A stretch of DNA of 64,000 nucleotides from CAWAND01 sp963727915 (GCA_963727915.1 CAVSID010000001.1:930001-994000); one strand, 5' to 3'. Shown: positions 1-9,512, counted from the first letter of the stretch. A program made the numbers and translations. The notes: generated by a model from the letters alone, not told the origin.

Positions 1-492
1 TTCCGGGTGGAGGCAGTGGAGAAGGATCCGAAGCGCAATGCTGCGCTGAACAAAGCTTGCGCCGGGCTGGCCGTCACCACCCAACAGGCCGACATTGAAG
101 AGTTCGTCATCACAGCTGGGACCCAGGCCCTGATCGTGGCCCTGGCGGTCCTTCACTTCATCTCTCTCCAGGCGCTGCCGGTCGTGGCTGGGCGAATCGC
201 GGACGGGCTGGCGCCCGGCGGCCTCCTGTTGACCCAAGTCCTGACGGATGAAGATCCCTCGGCCCTGGCTCGCCGGATGCGAGGCGACCCCGAACCATCG
301 CCGAATACTTTCGCCATGGAAGATGGCCAGAGCCTGATCCACTACTTCACGCCAGGTGAGTTGCCGCGTTTGTTCTCGGGGCTGCGCCATCTTGAACATG
401 AGCGTTATCGCTTCGCTGCGCCATGGCGACCGGATGGATTTGGTGCAGGCGAGGTCTTGGTGGCGAAGAGGCGTGCAGCGCCGCAGAACTGA
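1..492 (+). CDS. Class I SAM-dependent methyltransferase, C-terminal part (5' end outside window)
   Basis: The reading frame is open from the first base, so the N-terminus lies upstream of the window. The visible part begins within the Rossmann fold: 'VEAVEKDP' resembles the acidic loop after motif I that binds the SAM ribose. 'QADIEEF' is followed by a hydrophobic strand, 'LIVALAVLHF', typical of motif II/post-II in TehB/UbiE-like enzymes. Met/Thr/Glu-rich helices and a final 'GEVLVAKR' strand complete the fold. The substrate cannot be inferred. The gene ends 32 bases before the next start, and a -10-like box lies in that gap, so the downstream gene is probably separately transcribed. Confidence 0.75.
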   Translation, partial: FRVEAVEKDPKRNAALNKACAGLAVTTQQADIEEFVITAGTQALIVALAVLHFISLQALPVVAGRIADGLAPGGLLLTQVLTDEDPSALARRMRGDPEPSPNTFAMEDGQSLIHYFTPGELPRLFSGLRHLEHERYRFAAPWRPDGFGAGEVLVAKRRAAPQN

Positions 493-509
493 TCCCCCCT
501 TGCCTGTTG

Positions 510-515
510 TACAAT
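510..515 (+). promoter_or_regulatory. -10 box TACAAT, 9 nt before the start codon
   Basis: TACAAT lies 9 nt upstream of the ATG at 525. No clear -35 hexamer is seen 17 nt upstream. If used, transcription would start about at the initiation codon. This matches the leaderless pattern seen before several other genes in the window. Confidence 0.4.
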
Positions 516-524
516 GGACGGGTT

Positions 525-1547
525 ATGGCTGAGGTCGAGATCCAGGTTCTGGTGACGGTCCCCTTTCCAGAGCCGCTCATCGAGCGGCTGCGGGCGGTCT
601 CACCACGGCTGCAGATTCGAGCCATTCCCAGCCGCACTGCGGAGGAGCTCCCAGCTGACGCTCTCCTGTCGGCCGAGGTTCTTTACACCGCCCAGATGCT
701 TCCCGATCCGGAGCAGGTGCCTGACCTGCGCTGGATACAGTTTCACTTTGCGGGCATCGATCATGTCATCGACCATCCCCTGCTTAACACCCCGGATATT
801 CTGATCACCACATTGAGTGGTGCGTCGGCGCCTCAGATGGCGGAATTCGCCCTGATGGGCATACTGACCCTCGCCAGGGGGACTCTGAGCATGCTCACCG
901 ACCAGCGTGAGAAGAAGTGGGCGGAGCAGCGCTTCGACAAGTTTCTGCCCACGCTGGTAAGGGGGAGCACGATTGGAGTCGTGGGCTACGGCAGCATAGG
1001 CCGGGAGGTGGCCCGGCTCTGCAGGGCGCTCGGAGCAAAGGTACTGGCCACCAAGAGCGACCTCATGTCGGTCACGGATACAGACTACTATCAAGAAGGT
1101 GTGGGCGATCCGGAGGGAGAGCTGGCAGACCGGCTTTATCCGCCTGAGGCAACCGCTTCCATGCTGGCCGAATGCGATTTCGCCGTGATCACCGTGCCTC
1201 TGACCCCGCAAACGCGCGGCTTGATCACCGCCAAGAGCTTCAAGCGAATGAAGAGCACAGCCGGCCTGATCGACATCTCGCGCGGCGGCGTGGTAGATCA
1301 TGGCGCATTGGTCGAGGCGTTGAACGAAGGGCAGATCGCCGGGGCTGTCCTGGATGTCTTCCCCATAGAACCCTTGCCGGAATCGAGCCCGCTGTGGGCC
1401 ATGCCCAACGTCCTCATCTCGCCGCATGTCGCCGGTGCCTCTCCTGACTACTACGAACAAGCCATTGCGCTCTTCGGCGAGAATTTGCGCCGGTACCTGG
1501 CTGAGCAGCCCCTGCTCAACCTGTACCAGGCCGACCGCGGCTACTGA
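525..1547 (+). CDS. D-2-hydroxyacid dehydrogenase, NAD-dependent
   Basis: 340 residues from the ATG at 525, giving the family's usual length; a longer in-frame extension to 423 would overlap the upstream gene. The protein has the split catalytic/NAD-binding layout of the D-isomer-specific 2-hydroxyacid dehydrogenases. The Rossmann motif GYGSIG is near residue 153. The catalytic Arg is in 'DISRGG' (about 251), Glu in 'FPIEPLP' (about 279) and His in 'SPHVAG' (about 300). The enzyme should reduce a 2-keto acid to the D-2-hydroxyacid, or the reverse, in the cytosol. Substrate (glyoxylate, hydroxypyruvate, phosphoglycerate or other) is not resolved; there is no ACT domain, which argues against a regulated SerA. 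Confidence 0.88.
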   Translation: MAEVEIQVLVTVPFPEPLIERLRAVSPRLQIRAIPSRTAEELPADALLSAEVLYTAQMLPDPEQVPDLRWIQFHFAGIDHVIDHPLLNTPDILITTLSGASAPQMAEFALMGILTLARGTLSMLTDQREKKWAEQRFDKFLPTLVRGSTIGVVGYGSIGREVARLCRALGAKVLATKSDLMSVTDTDYYQEGVGDPEGELADRLYPPEATASMLAECDFAVITVPLTPQTRGLITAKSFKRMKSTAGLIDISRGGVVDHGALVEALNEGQIAGAVLDVFPIEPLPESSPLWAMPNVLISPHVAGASPDYYEQAIALFGENLRRYLAEQPLLNLYQADRGY

Positions 1548-1565
1548 TCAATACGAGGGACCTGC

Positions 1566-2321
1566 ATGATCCAAGGCGTGATCTTCGACCTGGGTGAAAC
1601 GCTGATTCGTTACAAAGGCACGTGGCCCGAAACGATTGAAGCGAGCCAGCAGGCGCTGACCCGGGCCCTTGCACGAGAGGGCATCCACCTCGATCACGAG
1701 GATTTCGGCGAAGTGTGGCATGCCGAAATGCAATCTGCCTACCAGGCGCGGGACGAAGACGAAACCGAACGGCCCAGCCGCGAGCTGCTGGCTGGCGTGC
1801 TTGGCCGCTACGGCTACTCCGACGTGGCTGAGGATGCCATCGACCGCTGCCTGGAAGCGATGTACAGCGCCAGCGAGGCGCACTGGGTGCCGATGGCAGA
1901 GGCTCAGGCCGTCCTCGAATCGTTGGCCACCGACTACCGGCTTGGGATGATCTCAAATGCTGGAGATGCCGGCAACGTCGGTAGGCTCATTGACAAGGCT
2001 GGTTTCCGCCATTTCTTTGATCCCATCTTGATCTCGGCCTCACTTCGCATCCGGAAGCCAAGCGCCGTGCTGTTCGACATGGTGCTGCGCGAATGGAGTC
2101 TGCCAGCGGAGGCGGTCGTCATGGTGGGCGATACGCTCGGGGCGGACGTACTCGGCGCGCAACGGGCAGGGATGCACCAGATTTGGATTTCCGGGCAGGC
2201 CGACCGTCTGGATAACGTGGGCAACGTTGATTCTATCCACCCCGAATTGACCGCCGAAACGCTGGCTGAAGTGCCGGATTTGATCCGTCGCCTCGATCAG
2301 GGACTCGAACCCGGGCCATGA
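1566..2321 (+). CDS. HAD-superfamily hydrolase
   Basis: 251 residues with the four HAD motifs. Motif I is 'FDLGET' with nucleophile Asp8; the usual second Asp is Gly, as in some HAD hydrolases with non-phosphatase chemistry. Motif II is 'GMISNAGD', motif III Lys is in 'RIRKPS', and motif IV is 'VGDTLGADV'. A helical C1-type cap lies between motifs I and II (residues about 15-95). It probably acts as a phosphatase or dehalogenase-like hydrolase on a small molecule. It follows the dehydrogenase by 18 bases and may share its transcript. The Asp-to-Gly change makes simple phosphatase activity less certain. Confidence 0.85.
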   Translation: MIQGVIFDLGETLIRYKGTWPETIEASQQALTRALAREGIHLDHEDFGEVWHAEMQSAYQARDEDETERPSRELLAGVLGRYGYSDVAEDAIDRCLEAMYSASEAHWVPMAEAQAVLESLATDYRLGMISNAGDAGNVGRLIDKAGFRHFFDPILISASLRIRKPSAVLFDMVLREWSLPAEAVVMVGDTLGADVLGAQRAGMHQIWISGQADRLDNVGNVDSIHPELTAETLAEVPDLIRRLDQGLEPGP

Positions 2322-2332
2322 GTGGTCGCCGG

Positions 2333-2361
2333 TTGACAACCAGGCACTCGATCATTATGAT
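2333..2361 (+). promoter_or_regulatory. Sigma-70 promoter for the pheST T-box leader
   Basis: TTGACA (2333-2338), a 17-nt spacer and TATGAT (2356-2361) form a near-consensus housekeeping promoter just after the HAD stop codon. Transcription should begin near 2368, a few bases upstream of the T-box stem I. Confidence 0.8.
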
Positions 2362-2367
2362 GATCCC

Positions 2368-2658
2368 AATAGACAAGAACAGCTGCGATGAAGGAAAGTA
2401 GGCGGGCGGAATTCGCCAGGGAGGTCGGGGCGAGACTGAAACCCCGGCTCGGATGAAACCCCTCGAAGTTCCCTTCTGAGCTGCCCAAGTGAAGGCCCGT
2501 GATCTCACCCGGGTTGGTAGTTTGGGCCGGATCCCCACCGTTAGTGCAGGGGGCTCGATCGCCGTAGCAGGCCGTCGAGGATGAGTGGGCCAATCATGGC
2601 CAACGAGGGTGGTACCGCGGGAGACGTCTCTCGCCCCTTATCGGGCGGGAGATTTTTT
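2368..2658 (+). promoter_or_regulatory. T-box riboswitch (tRNA-Phe sensing) with intrinsic terminator
   Basis: The T-box core GAGGGTGGTACCGCG lies at 2605-2619, the antiterminator sequence that pairs with the uncharged tRNA acceptor end. Stem I is closed by CAGCT (2380-2384) with AGCTG (2479-2483) and GAAGG (2390-2394) with CCTTC (2472-2476). The AGTA motif of the specifier loop is at 2397-2400, facing GAA and a UUC phenylalanine specifier at 2469-2471. The terminator is a 10-bp stem (2627-2636 with 2643-2652, loop CTTATC) followed by six T (2653-2658). Uncharged tRNA-Phe should stabilise the antiterminator and allow pheS-pheT transcription. Specifier and core were read directly; the mechanism is established for T-boxes. 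Confidence 0.93.
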
Positions 2659-2701
2659 GTTGGAATGTGCGTTCGCACAGCGCGAGCTGCCGGGAGGCGT
2701 G

Positions 2702-3727
2702 ATGCTGAAACAACTGGATAAGATACAGGCTCAGGCATTGAAGGCGCTGGGAACAGTCGAAGATGAGGCAGAGCTGCTCGCGTGGCGGCAAGCCTATCTG
2801 GGCCGCTCGGCCGAGTTGAGCCAAATCGTGACCGGGATCCCGGACCTGGCGGCCGAAGAAAGGCCCCAGGTGGGGCGCCGGGCAAATGAGGTCAAGACGC
2901 GCCTGGAAACCGAATTAGCGCGGCAGCAGGCAGCCCTGAAGACGCATGCCCTTGATAAGCAGCTGCGCCAGGAAGCCCTCGACGTCACCCTCCCGGGCAA
3001 ACCAATAGCGCGTGGGCGGCTTCACCCATCAACCCAGAATTTGCGCATGATCCTCGACGCCTGGCGCGAGATGGGGTTCCAGGTCTACACCTCGCGCGAA
3101 GTAGAAACCGAGGACTACAACTTCGAGCTGCTAAACATGCCCGCTCATCACCCCGCCAGGGACATGTGGGACACGTTCTACACGACCAGGCCCGGGGTCG
3201 TGTTGCGAACCCACACCTCGCCTGGCCAGATCTGGATCATGCGCCAGCGCAGGCCCGAACCCATTCGTGTCGTGTTGCCGGGGATGTGCTATCGCTACGA
3301 GCAAATCACGACCCGCTCCGAGGTTCAGTTCAATCAAGTGGAGGGGCTGGCGGTTGGAGAGCACATCACAATGGCCGATCTCAAAGGCACACTCAACGGC
3401 TTCGCCCGGCACATGTTCGGCGAGGACGTGAAGACCCGGTTTCGCGCCTCCCATTTCCCGTTTACGGAGCCGTCGGGGGAGTTCGATATCGAGTGCTTCG
3501 TGTGCATGGGTGAAGGCTGCTCGGTCTGCAAACACACCGGCTGGCTGGAGATCTTGGGGTGTGGCATGGTCCACCCGACCGTGCTCCGCAACGGAGGCTA
3601 TGACCCAGAGGTGTACTCCGGGTTTGCGTTCGGCATGGGGCCGGAGCGAATCAAGATGCTGATGCACCGCCTGGATGACATCCGCGTCTTCTGGGCCAAC
3701 GATATGCGCTTCCTCGAACAGTTCTAG
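2702..3727 (+). CDS. pheS: Phenylalanine--tRNA ligase alpha subunit
   Basis: 341 residues from the ATG at 2702, preceded by GGGAGG. The frame is open further upstream, but that part overlaps the T-box and terminator. The N-terminal coiled-coil tRNA-binding region (about 1-90) is followed by the class II core: motif 1 around 'ILDAWREMGFQV', motif 2 'RTHTSPGQIWIM' to 'VLPGMCYRYE', and motif 3 'GFAFGMGPERIKML'. A Cys-rich insert with spacing C-x2-C-x4-C-x2-C near residue 265 resembles the zinc-knuckle variant found in many PheS proteins. With PheT it forms the alpha2-beta2 enzyme that charges tRNA-Phe. pheT follows 41 bases downstream. Confidence 0.96.
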   Translation: MLKQLDKIQAQALKALGTVEDEAELLAWRQAYLGRSAELSQIVTGIPDLAAEERPQVGRRANEVKTRLETELARQQAALKTHALDKQLRQEALDVTLPGKPIARGRLHPSTQNLRMILDAWREMGFQVYTSREVETEDYNFELLNMPAHHPARDMWDTFYTTRPGVVLRTHTSPGQIWIMRQRRPEPIRVVLPGMCYRYEQITTRSEVQFNQVEGLAVGEHITMADLKGTLNGFARHMFGEDVKTRFRASHFPFTEPSGEFDIECFVCMGEGCSVCKHTGWLEILGCGMVHPTVLRNGGYDPEVYSGFAFGMGPERIKMLMHRLDDIRVFWANDMRFLEQF

Positions 3728-3768
3728 ACGACTGTGGTGCGGGTGAGCAGCAAGGAGCGATTGACAGG

Positions 3769-6330
3769 ATGAAAGTGCCTCTTTCTTGGGTGAAGGAATT
3801 CGTGGACGTCGATGTCCCGCCACACCAACTGGCCGATAGACTGACGCTGGCGGGGCTGGAGGTGACGGAGATTCGCTACGTCGGGGACCCGATGCCGGAT
3901 GCCGGCCAGTTATCGGCCGCCGATGGCGTAGAACGTCTTCAGACGATGATCACCGGTCTCGCCTGGGATCCGGAAAAGATCGTGGTGGGAGAAATCCGGG
4001 AGGTGATGCCGCACCCTAACGCTGATCGCTTGGTGCTGTGCCGGCTGTTCGACGGCCAGGAGGAGCACACGGTGCTGACCGGGGCACCCAATCTGTTCCC
4101 ATACAAGGGGCAGGGTGAGCTGAGGCCTCCGCTCAAAGTAGCCTACGCTAAGGAAGGCGCCGAGCTGTACGACGGCCACCAGCCCGGCTGGGAGATCGTC
4201 CGCCTGAAGAAGGCCAAGATCCGGGGCGTGGAGTCGTCCTCCATGGTCTGCTCGGAGAAGGAATTGGGAATCTCCGAGGACCACGAAGGCATCATTGTGC
4301 TCGACGACGATGCGCCGGTCGGAGAGTTCGCTGGCGGATGTCATGGGCGATGTGGTCTTCGACATCGACATCACCCCCAACATCGCCCGCGATGCCAACA
4401 TCCTGGGTGTGGCGCGCGAAATCGCTGCCCTGTACGACGTGGCCGTCAACCAGCCGGACTACAGCGTGGATTGGCGCGGACCCGCCATTGAGGGAAGGGT
4501 CGACATACAGATCGGGGTCCCAGAACTGAACCCGCGCTTTGTCGCCGGACTGATCGAAGACGTGAAGATCGCTCCCAGCCCCTACTGGATTCAACGGCGG
4601 CTTAAGCTGGCCGGGATGCGGCCCATCAACAACATCGTCGACTCGACCAACTACGTCATGCTTGAGGTCGGCGAGCCTCTGCACGCCTTCGACTACGATG
4701 TGCTGGTCGAGCGCGCCGGAGGAATGGCACCGACCATTATTACCCGACTGGCCGGCCCAGGGGAGAAATTGACCACCCTGGATGATGTCGAGCGAGAACT
4801 GGAGGACTTCACGGTCCTGGTCACAGATCGGGCAGGTGCGCTCTCCATCGGAGGCGTCATGGGGGGCTTGGAGTCGGAAGTCGGTCCCCACACGGTCAAC
4901 GTGCTGCTCGAGGGAGCGGCTTGGAACCTGATCAACATCCGGCGCACACTCGCCAGCCAGAGGCTGTCATCGGAGGCAGCCTACCGTTTCTCGCGAGGCG
5001 TCCATCCGGCCATGGCCGAGCGAGGAGTACGCCGGGGGCTTGCCTTGATGCAGCGCCTATCCGGCGGCGAGGTGGCCGAAGGCCTGGTAGATCGCTACCC
5101 CCTGCCGCAAGCGCCGTCGAGGATCGAGACGTCCCCGGCTGATGCTGCGCGCTGGCTGGGGATTGCGCTCGACACCGAGGAGCTGGCCGATATCCTGACG
5201 CGGCTTGGCTTCAACGTGGTGCCGATCGAGGGCGGTCGGCTGATGGTCGAAAGTCCCGATCACCGCCTGGATATCGGCGAGGGCATTATCGGCCGGGCGG
5301 ACCTCATGGAGGAGGTCGCAAGGATCTACGGCTACGATCGCCTTCCTGAGACCCTGCTCGAAGATCCGCTGCCGTCGCAGCGTCGTAATGCCCAGTCGGA
5401 GTGGGTGGACAGACTTCGCGATCTTCTGGTCGACCTGGGGCTGCAGGAGGTGGTGACGTACCGATTGACGACTCCCGAGGCCGAACAAAAGCTCAACCCC
5501 GCGGGGGCGGACGAGGCGCTGCCCTATGTCTGCTTGGCAAACCCTCTGTCGACGGATATGACCGTCATGCGAAGGAGCCTGCTGGCCAGTGTGCTCGAGG
5601 TGCTCGGCGCAATCGCAACCAGCGACAAAGACTGGCGGTGTTTGAGATCGCCCCGATCTACCTCCCGGTCGACGGTCAGAACCTGCCCGATGAACCGCTG
5701 CGGCTGGTCGTCGCAATGACGGGCAGCTCCACCCTGCCCGATTGGCGCGGAAGCGGCCCGCCCTCAGTGATGGACTTCTTCCATTTGAAGGGCGTGCTGG
5801 ATGGCTTGTTTGAGGCCCTCCATCTGGAGGGGATCAGCTACACTCCTGGTGAACACCCCAGCTTCCATCCCGGAAAGTGTGCCGAGGTGCTCTGGCAGGG
5901 AACCCGCTTGGGATGGCTGGGCGAGTTGCACCCCCTGGTGTCGCACGCCTATGACCTTGAGGCCCATCCGGTTTTGGCGGCCGACCTGGACATCGAGGCC
6001 ATTCTGCCCTCCATCCCCGAACGCTTCAGCATTGCCGCTGTGCCGGCTTATCCGCCTGTGCTGGAAGACCTGGCTCTGGTTGTTGACGAAGATGTGCCGG
6101 CGGCCCGGGTAGAGGCGGCCATCCGCAAGTGGGGCGGAAACCTGGTCGTTGGCGTGAGGTTATTCGATGTCTACCAGGGAGGCCAAATCGGCTCTGGCAA
6201 GCGGAGCCTCGCCTATTCGGTGGTCTATCAATCTCCGGAGAAGACCTTGACTGACGACGAAGTCAGCCAAGTGCGGAAGAATGTCGTTGAGGGATTGGAG
6301 AGCGAGCTGGGGGCGGTTCTGCGCAGCTAG
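3769..6330 (+). CDS. pheT: Phenylalanine--tRNA ligase beta subunit (two apparent frameshifts)
   Basis: About 854 codons once frames are joined, the usual PheT size. Order seen: N-terminal EMAP/OB tRNA-binding domain ('IVVGEIREVMPHPNADRL'), B3/B4 editing region, B5 domain, catalytic-like core, and C-terminal FDX-ACB anticodon-binding domain ('PPVLEDLALVVDEDV' onward). The frame changes near 4330, where an extra T in 'gagttcg' would restore 'VGESLADVMGD'. It changes again near 5610, where one base seems missing before 'NRNQRQRLAVFEIA'. Conserved sequence continues across both points, so sequencing error is more likely than inactivation. It is cotranscribed with pheS under the T-box. Confidence 0.93.
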
Positions 6331-6336
6331 ATTGGC

Positions 6337-6948
6337 TCAGGGCTCGGGTTCAGTCAACCGTTCGGCCCGGCGGATGGCGGCCACGGCGAGCTGGGCAACG
6401 ACCCCGAGATGGTTGGCATCCGTGTTGGAGAAATCGCGATCGTAGGCCTTGTTGACGGCCTCGATAACCCCTACGACATGGTCGTCTTCCATCAGCGGCA
6501 CGCAGGCCAGGGATCTGGTCTGGAAGTCGAAGGTCACGTCAACCCTCGGCGAAAAGCGGGGGTCTGCCTGCACATCGCGTACGATAGCGCTTTCCTTGTT
6601 GGTTGCCACCCACCCGGCGATGCCTTCAGAAATCGGCATACGGAACCCGGTGAGGCGTTCACGTGCCTGACCATGCACCACGGCAAATGCCAACTCGTCC
6701 TTCTCAGGATCGACCAGAAGAAGGGACCCGGCGCTGGCGCCCACGGCGGTCAAGGCGGATGCCAGGACGTCGTCGAGCATGGCCAGTACGTCGGTATCAG
6801 GCTTCAAGTTTTGAATCAGCACATCAAGGGAGACAAGAGAGTCCATGGACGATCGAAGGATGGCGACCTCGTCCTTTAGATCCTGGTTTTCGTCCCGCAG
6901 GCGGTTGACTTCGGCCTGGAGTGCTCGGAGGGGGTTTCCCGTTTCCAT
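6337..6948 (-). CDS. GAF-domain protein with N-terminal coiled coil
   Basis: 203 residues from the ATG at 6948, chosen because AGGAGG sits 5-6 nt upstream; a longer frame runs to 7065 without a ribosome-binding site. Residues about 8-35 form a heptad-rich coiled coil ('LQAEVNRLRDENQDLKDEV'). Residues about 45-195 form a GAF domain ('AMLDDVLASALTAV', 'SEGIAGWVATN', 'RSLACVPLMEDDHVVGVIE'). No kinase, cyclase or HTH output domain is attached, so it is probably a small-ligand or redox sensor acting through a partner. It converges with pheT, with six bases between stop codons. Confidence 0.85.
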   Translation of the reverse strand: METGNPLRALQAEVNRLRDENQDLKDEVAILRSSMDSLVSLDVLIQNLKPDTDVLAMLDDVLASALTAVGASAGSLLLVDPEKDELAFAVVHGQARERLTGFRMPISEGIAGWVATNKESAIVRDVQADPRFSPRVDVTFDFQTRSLACVPLMEDDHVVGVIEAVNKAYDRDFSNTDANHLGVVAQLAVAAIRRAERLTEPEP

Positions 6949-7068
6949 GGACGCCTCCTGGTTGTGCGGCGATCTTAGCATGAAACAGCGGAGCCGTAAA
7001 ACACGCTCACCTATGAAAGAACGTTCACCAGGCGGATTTGGATCCCCTGGAGGAAGGCGAGGCAACGG

Positions 7069-7501
7069 TTGAACATCTATTTCTCTTGCTCACTCACCGG
7101 CGGCCGAGGCGATCAGGCAGTCTATGAGCGACTGGTAGAGTTTCTCGTCGCGGCCGGCCATATCGTGCCCACAGCCCATTTGGCCCGGCCGGATGTCATG
7201 GATCTGGAACGGGTGGTTGTCCCGGAGGACATCTACCAGCGCGACATGGCGTGGATCGAATCATGTCAGGCGATGGTGGCCGAAGTCTCCACCCCTTCCC
7301 ACGGGGTTGGCTATGAGATCGCCGTGGCACTTAGCCTGGGGAAGCCGGTGCTGTGCTGCTATCAGCCGCGGGGTCGTGGTATCCAAGATGATCACCGGAA
7401 ACCACTCCGATTGCCTGCAGGTGGAGGCCTATGACGATGCTGATCATGCCGTGGCAATCGTCGGCTCGTTTCTGGCCCAGATCGCCGCCGATCGGGGTTA
7501 G
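7069..7501 (+). CDS. Nucleoside 2-deoxyribosyltransferase/DNPH1-like hydrolase (one apparent frameshift)
   Basis: Begins at TTG 7069 after AGGAAGG. The N-terminal 'IYFSCSLTGGRG' resembles the nucleotide-binding loop of 2'-deoxynucleoside 5'-monophosphate N-glycosidases. 'DIYQRDMAWIESC' and 'MVAEVSTPSHGVGYEIA' carry the Asp and the catalytic Glu of the nucleoside deoxyribosyltransferase fold. The frame changes between about 7367 and 7382 in a G-rich run. The second part, 'VSKMITGN', matches the family C-terminus. The joined protein is about 143 residues, normal for DNPH1-like enzymes, which split dNMPs into base and deoxyribose 5-phosphate. Exact substrate is not known. Confidence 0.72.
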
Positions 7502-7644
7502 CGGACGCCCAGCGCATGGGCAGAGAATCCCGCTTGTCTTGACGGTCGGCCATTTTCGGTATACTTAACCACACAGTCAGACGTCTGGGTGCCCCCCTCA
7601 CCTAGATGTCTGCCTGTGCTTTAAGGGCCGGACGGCTGACCAAC

Positions 7645-8890
7645 CTAGCGCAGCTCAGCCAGCGCGCTCCCCAGCCTGTCGATTTCATCATGGGTGTTGT
7701 AGTGCGCCAAACCGATGCGGATCAACCCGCCATCGTCCTCGACGCCGAGCCGACTGGTGACGGCCAGGGCGTAGAAGTTGCCGTCCCACACGTAAATGCC
7801 GCTGGCCGCCAGCTGCTCGGCAGCACCGACGGGGCGACACCCCTTCAATGCGGATCGAAACGGTCGGCACGCGACGCTGCGAGGTCGGCCGCCTCGGTCA
7901 GGCCGAAGATGCGGATTCCAGGTAGCGAGCCCAGGGTTTCCAGCAGATGTGAAGTCAAGTCCTTGTTCGTAGTCGACAACTTGTGAGAGGGCGCTGACCA
8001 GGGCCTGGCGCGTGGGGACGCCCGGAAGCAATGCCGCCATCAGCCGCTTGGCCGGCCCAAGCCAGGTACTCCAACGCGGCGAGCGTGCCGGCCAGTCCCT
8101 CGTGATTCTGGGTGCCGGTCTCGAACTTCCCGGGCGGAGTAGTCAGGGGCGGGCCGTACCTTGTAGGCGCGCAAGTGACTCCAGGTGCTGGGCCTTCCCG
8201 TAGAGCGCTCCGACGTGGGGGCCGAAAAACTTGTAGGCAGAAGCCACCAGAAAATCGCAATCCAGTTCCTGGACATCGATCACGCCGTGTGGAGCGAACT
8301 GCACAGCGTCCACATAGCACAGGGCGCCGGCGTCATGCGCCATTTGGACGATGCGGCCGACGGGATTGATTGTGCCGACAGCGTTCGACGCATAGCCCAC
8401 TGCTACGATTCGGGTGCGGTCGGAAAGCAGCTCGGCAAATTGATCAAGGTTGAGCGTGCAATCTTCGACATCAAAATCAAGCCAGCGTATGGTGCAGCCG
8501 CGGTCTTCGGCGGCCAACAGCCATGGGGAAATGTTGGCGTCATGGTCAAGGCGGGTGACGATGATTTCGTCGCCGGGTCCAAGCTTCGAGGTGAGGGCGC
8601 GGCTGATAGAGAAGGTCAGCGTGGTCATGTTCGGGCCGAAGACGATGTCGTCCGGAGCTGGACGCGTTGAATAGCCGGGCGACGGCGCTGTGGGCCTGGT
8701 CGAGAACGGCGTCAGATTCGTGGCTGGTTGGGAAGGCGCCCCCGTGATTGGCGTTGGTATGCAGCAGATAGTTCGACATGCGGTCGACAACTCGCTGTGG
8801 CACCTGGGTTCCGCCAGGATTGTCGAAGAACACGGCCTTGCCGGACAGGGCCGGGAACTGGGCGCGGATTCGATCAAGGTCGAGGCTCAT
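7645..8890 (-). CDS. Cysteine desulfurase-like class V aminotransferase (about five apparent frameshifts)
   Basis: Joined fragments cover about 410 residues. The start 'MSLDLDRIRAQFPAL' at 8890 is followed by 'FFDNPGGTQVPQ' and 'NANHGGAFPTS', characteristic of the cysteine desulfurase-like (VC1184/TIGR01976-type) subfamily of PLP enzymes. The PLP aspartate/histidine region is 'VDAVQFAPHG', and the Schiff-base Lys is in 'ASAYKFFGPHVGALYG'. 'GKFETGTQNHEG' and the C-terminal 'GIYVWDGNFYA' are also typical. The frame changes about five times (near 8660, 8165, 8130, 8030 and 7870-7930). The protein is conserved across each point, but the density is high and true decay cannot be excluded. The sulfur acceptor is unknown; no isc/suf genes are adjacent. 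Confidence 0.8.
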
Positions 8891-8978
8891 TCTGATCTCC
8901 AATCGGGGGCCAAGGCGGAGAGATCCGCCTTTCTGAGGCTACCACGCCCGGTGAGCCCCCAGCCAGGCGAGCTGATGT

Positions 8979-9110
8979 TATAATGCCGCCAGTCTGCCGG
9001 CCTGGAACAGACTTGTGGATCGGAAATCCCCCCAGGCGCTGGGGAAAGTCAAGGACCATGGTTCAATCTCAGCGGTCAGCATACCGGTCTCCCGGGTTGG
9101 TGCCTGGGGG
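8979..9110 (+). promoter_or_regulatory. Promoter and structured leader with mutually exclusive hairpins
   Basis: TATAAT at 8979-8984 could drive a leader of about 150 nt ahead of the ATG at 9139. The leader has a local hairpin CCCCAG/CTGGGG (9030-9035 with 9039-9044). It also has a competing 9-bp pairing of CCCCCAGGC (9029-9037) with GCCTGGGGG (9102-9110). The two use the same bases and cannot form together, as in attenuators. No known riboswitch motif is recognised. Confidence 0.4.
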
Positions 9111-9138
9111 CTGCTGAATCCGAGGCTCACCATTCGTT

Positions 9139-9456
9139 ATGGACATTGACCGACGTTCTGTCAAACTCCTAATGACATACGACCCCGTTCCCGAACTGCG
9201 TGAGTCCTACTTTGACTATATGATGGGCGAGTTCATCCCCCGCCTCGAACGTCTGGGCCTAACGATGTGCGAATCCTGGCACACGGCCTACGGTGAATAC
9301 CCATTGCGGCTGATCGCCTTCATGGCGCCCGACGGCCGCACGATGGACGAAATCCTCACCAGCCACGCTTTTGCGACCCTGGAAGATGGTTTCAAAGCCT
9401 ACGTATCTAACTACCGCCGCAGAACCGTGCCGGGACGGGGTTGGTTCCAGTTCTAG
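9139..9456 (+). CDS. Small conserved-type protein of unknown function
   Basis: 105 residues; no family recognised with certainty. It has alternating strands and helices ('VKLLMTYDP', 'PRLERLGLTMCESWHTAYGE', 'RLIAFMAPDGRTMDEIL') and ends 'GRGWFQF'. Predicted mixed alpha/beta layout resembles a single dimeric alpha-beta barrel (ferredoxin-like) domain, such as NIPSNAP-type proteins, but this is weak. No signal peptide or TM segment is seen. The upstream leader may regulate it, and a copy of the window's recurrent palindrome lies 20 bases after the stop. Confidence 0.6.
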   Translation: MDIDRRSVKLLMTYDPVPELRESYFDYMMGEFIPRLERLGLTMCESWHTAYGEYPLRLIAFMAPDGRTMDEILTSHAFATLEDGFKAYVSNYRRRTVPGRGWFQF

Positions 9457-9476
9457 CCCTAGGCCGCTGCCCCTTA

Positions 9477-9494
9477 TAGTGACAAATTTCACAA
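9477..9494 (+). repeat. Recurrent 18-bp palindrome, copy A
   Basis: TAGTGAC-AAAT-TTCACAA: right half matches TTCACAA exactly, left half differs from TTGTGAA at two positions. It lies 20 nt after a plus-strand stop codon. Here the palindrome overlaps the -35 and spacer of a good promoter (GTGACA 9479-9484, 17 nt, TAGAAT 9502-9507), the position expected for a repressor operator. Confidence 0.6.
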
Positions 9495-9507
9495 ACTGTG
9501 CTAGAAT
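9479..9507 (+). promoter_or_regulatory. Sigma-70-like promoter for candidate small RNA
   Basis: GTGACA (9479-9484), 17-nt spacer, TAGAAT (9502-9507). It points into a 71-base stretch with no ORF that ends in an intrinsic terminator. Confidence 0.5.
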
Positions 9508-9512
9508 ACTTT

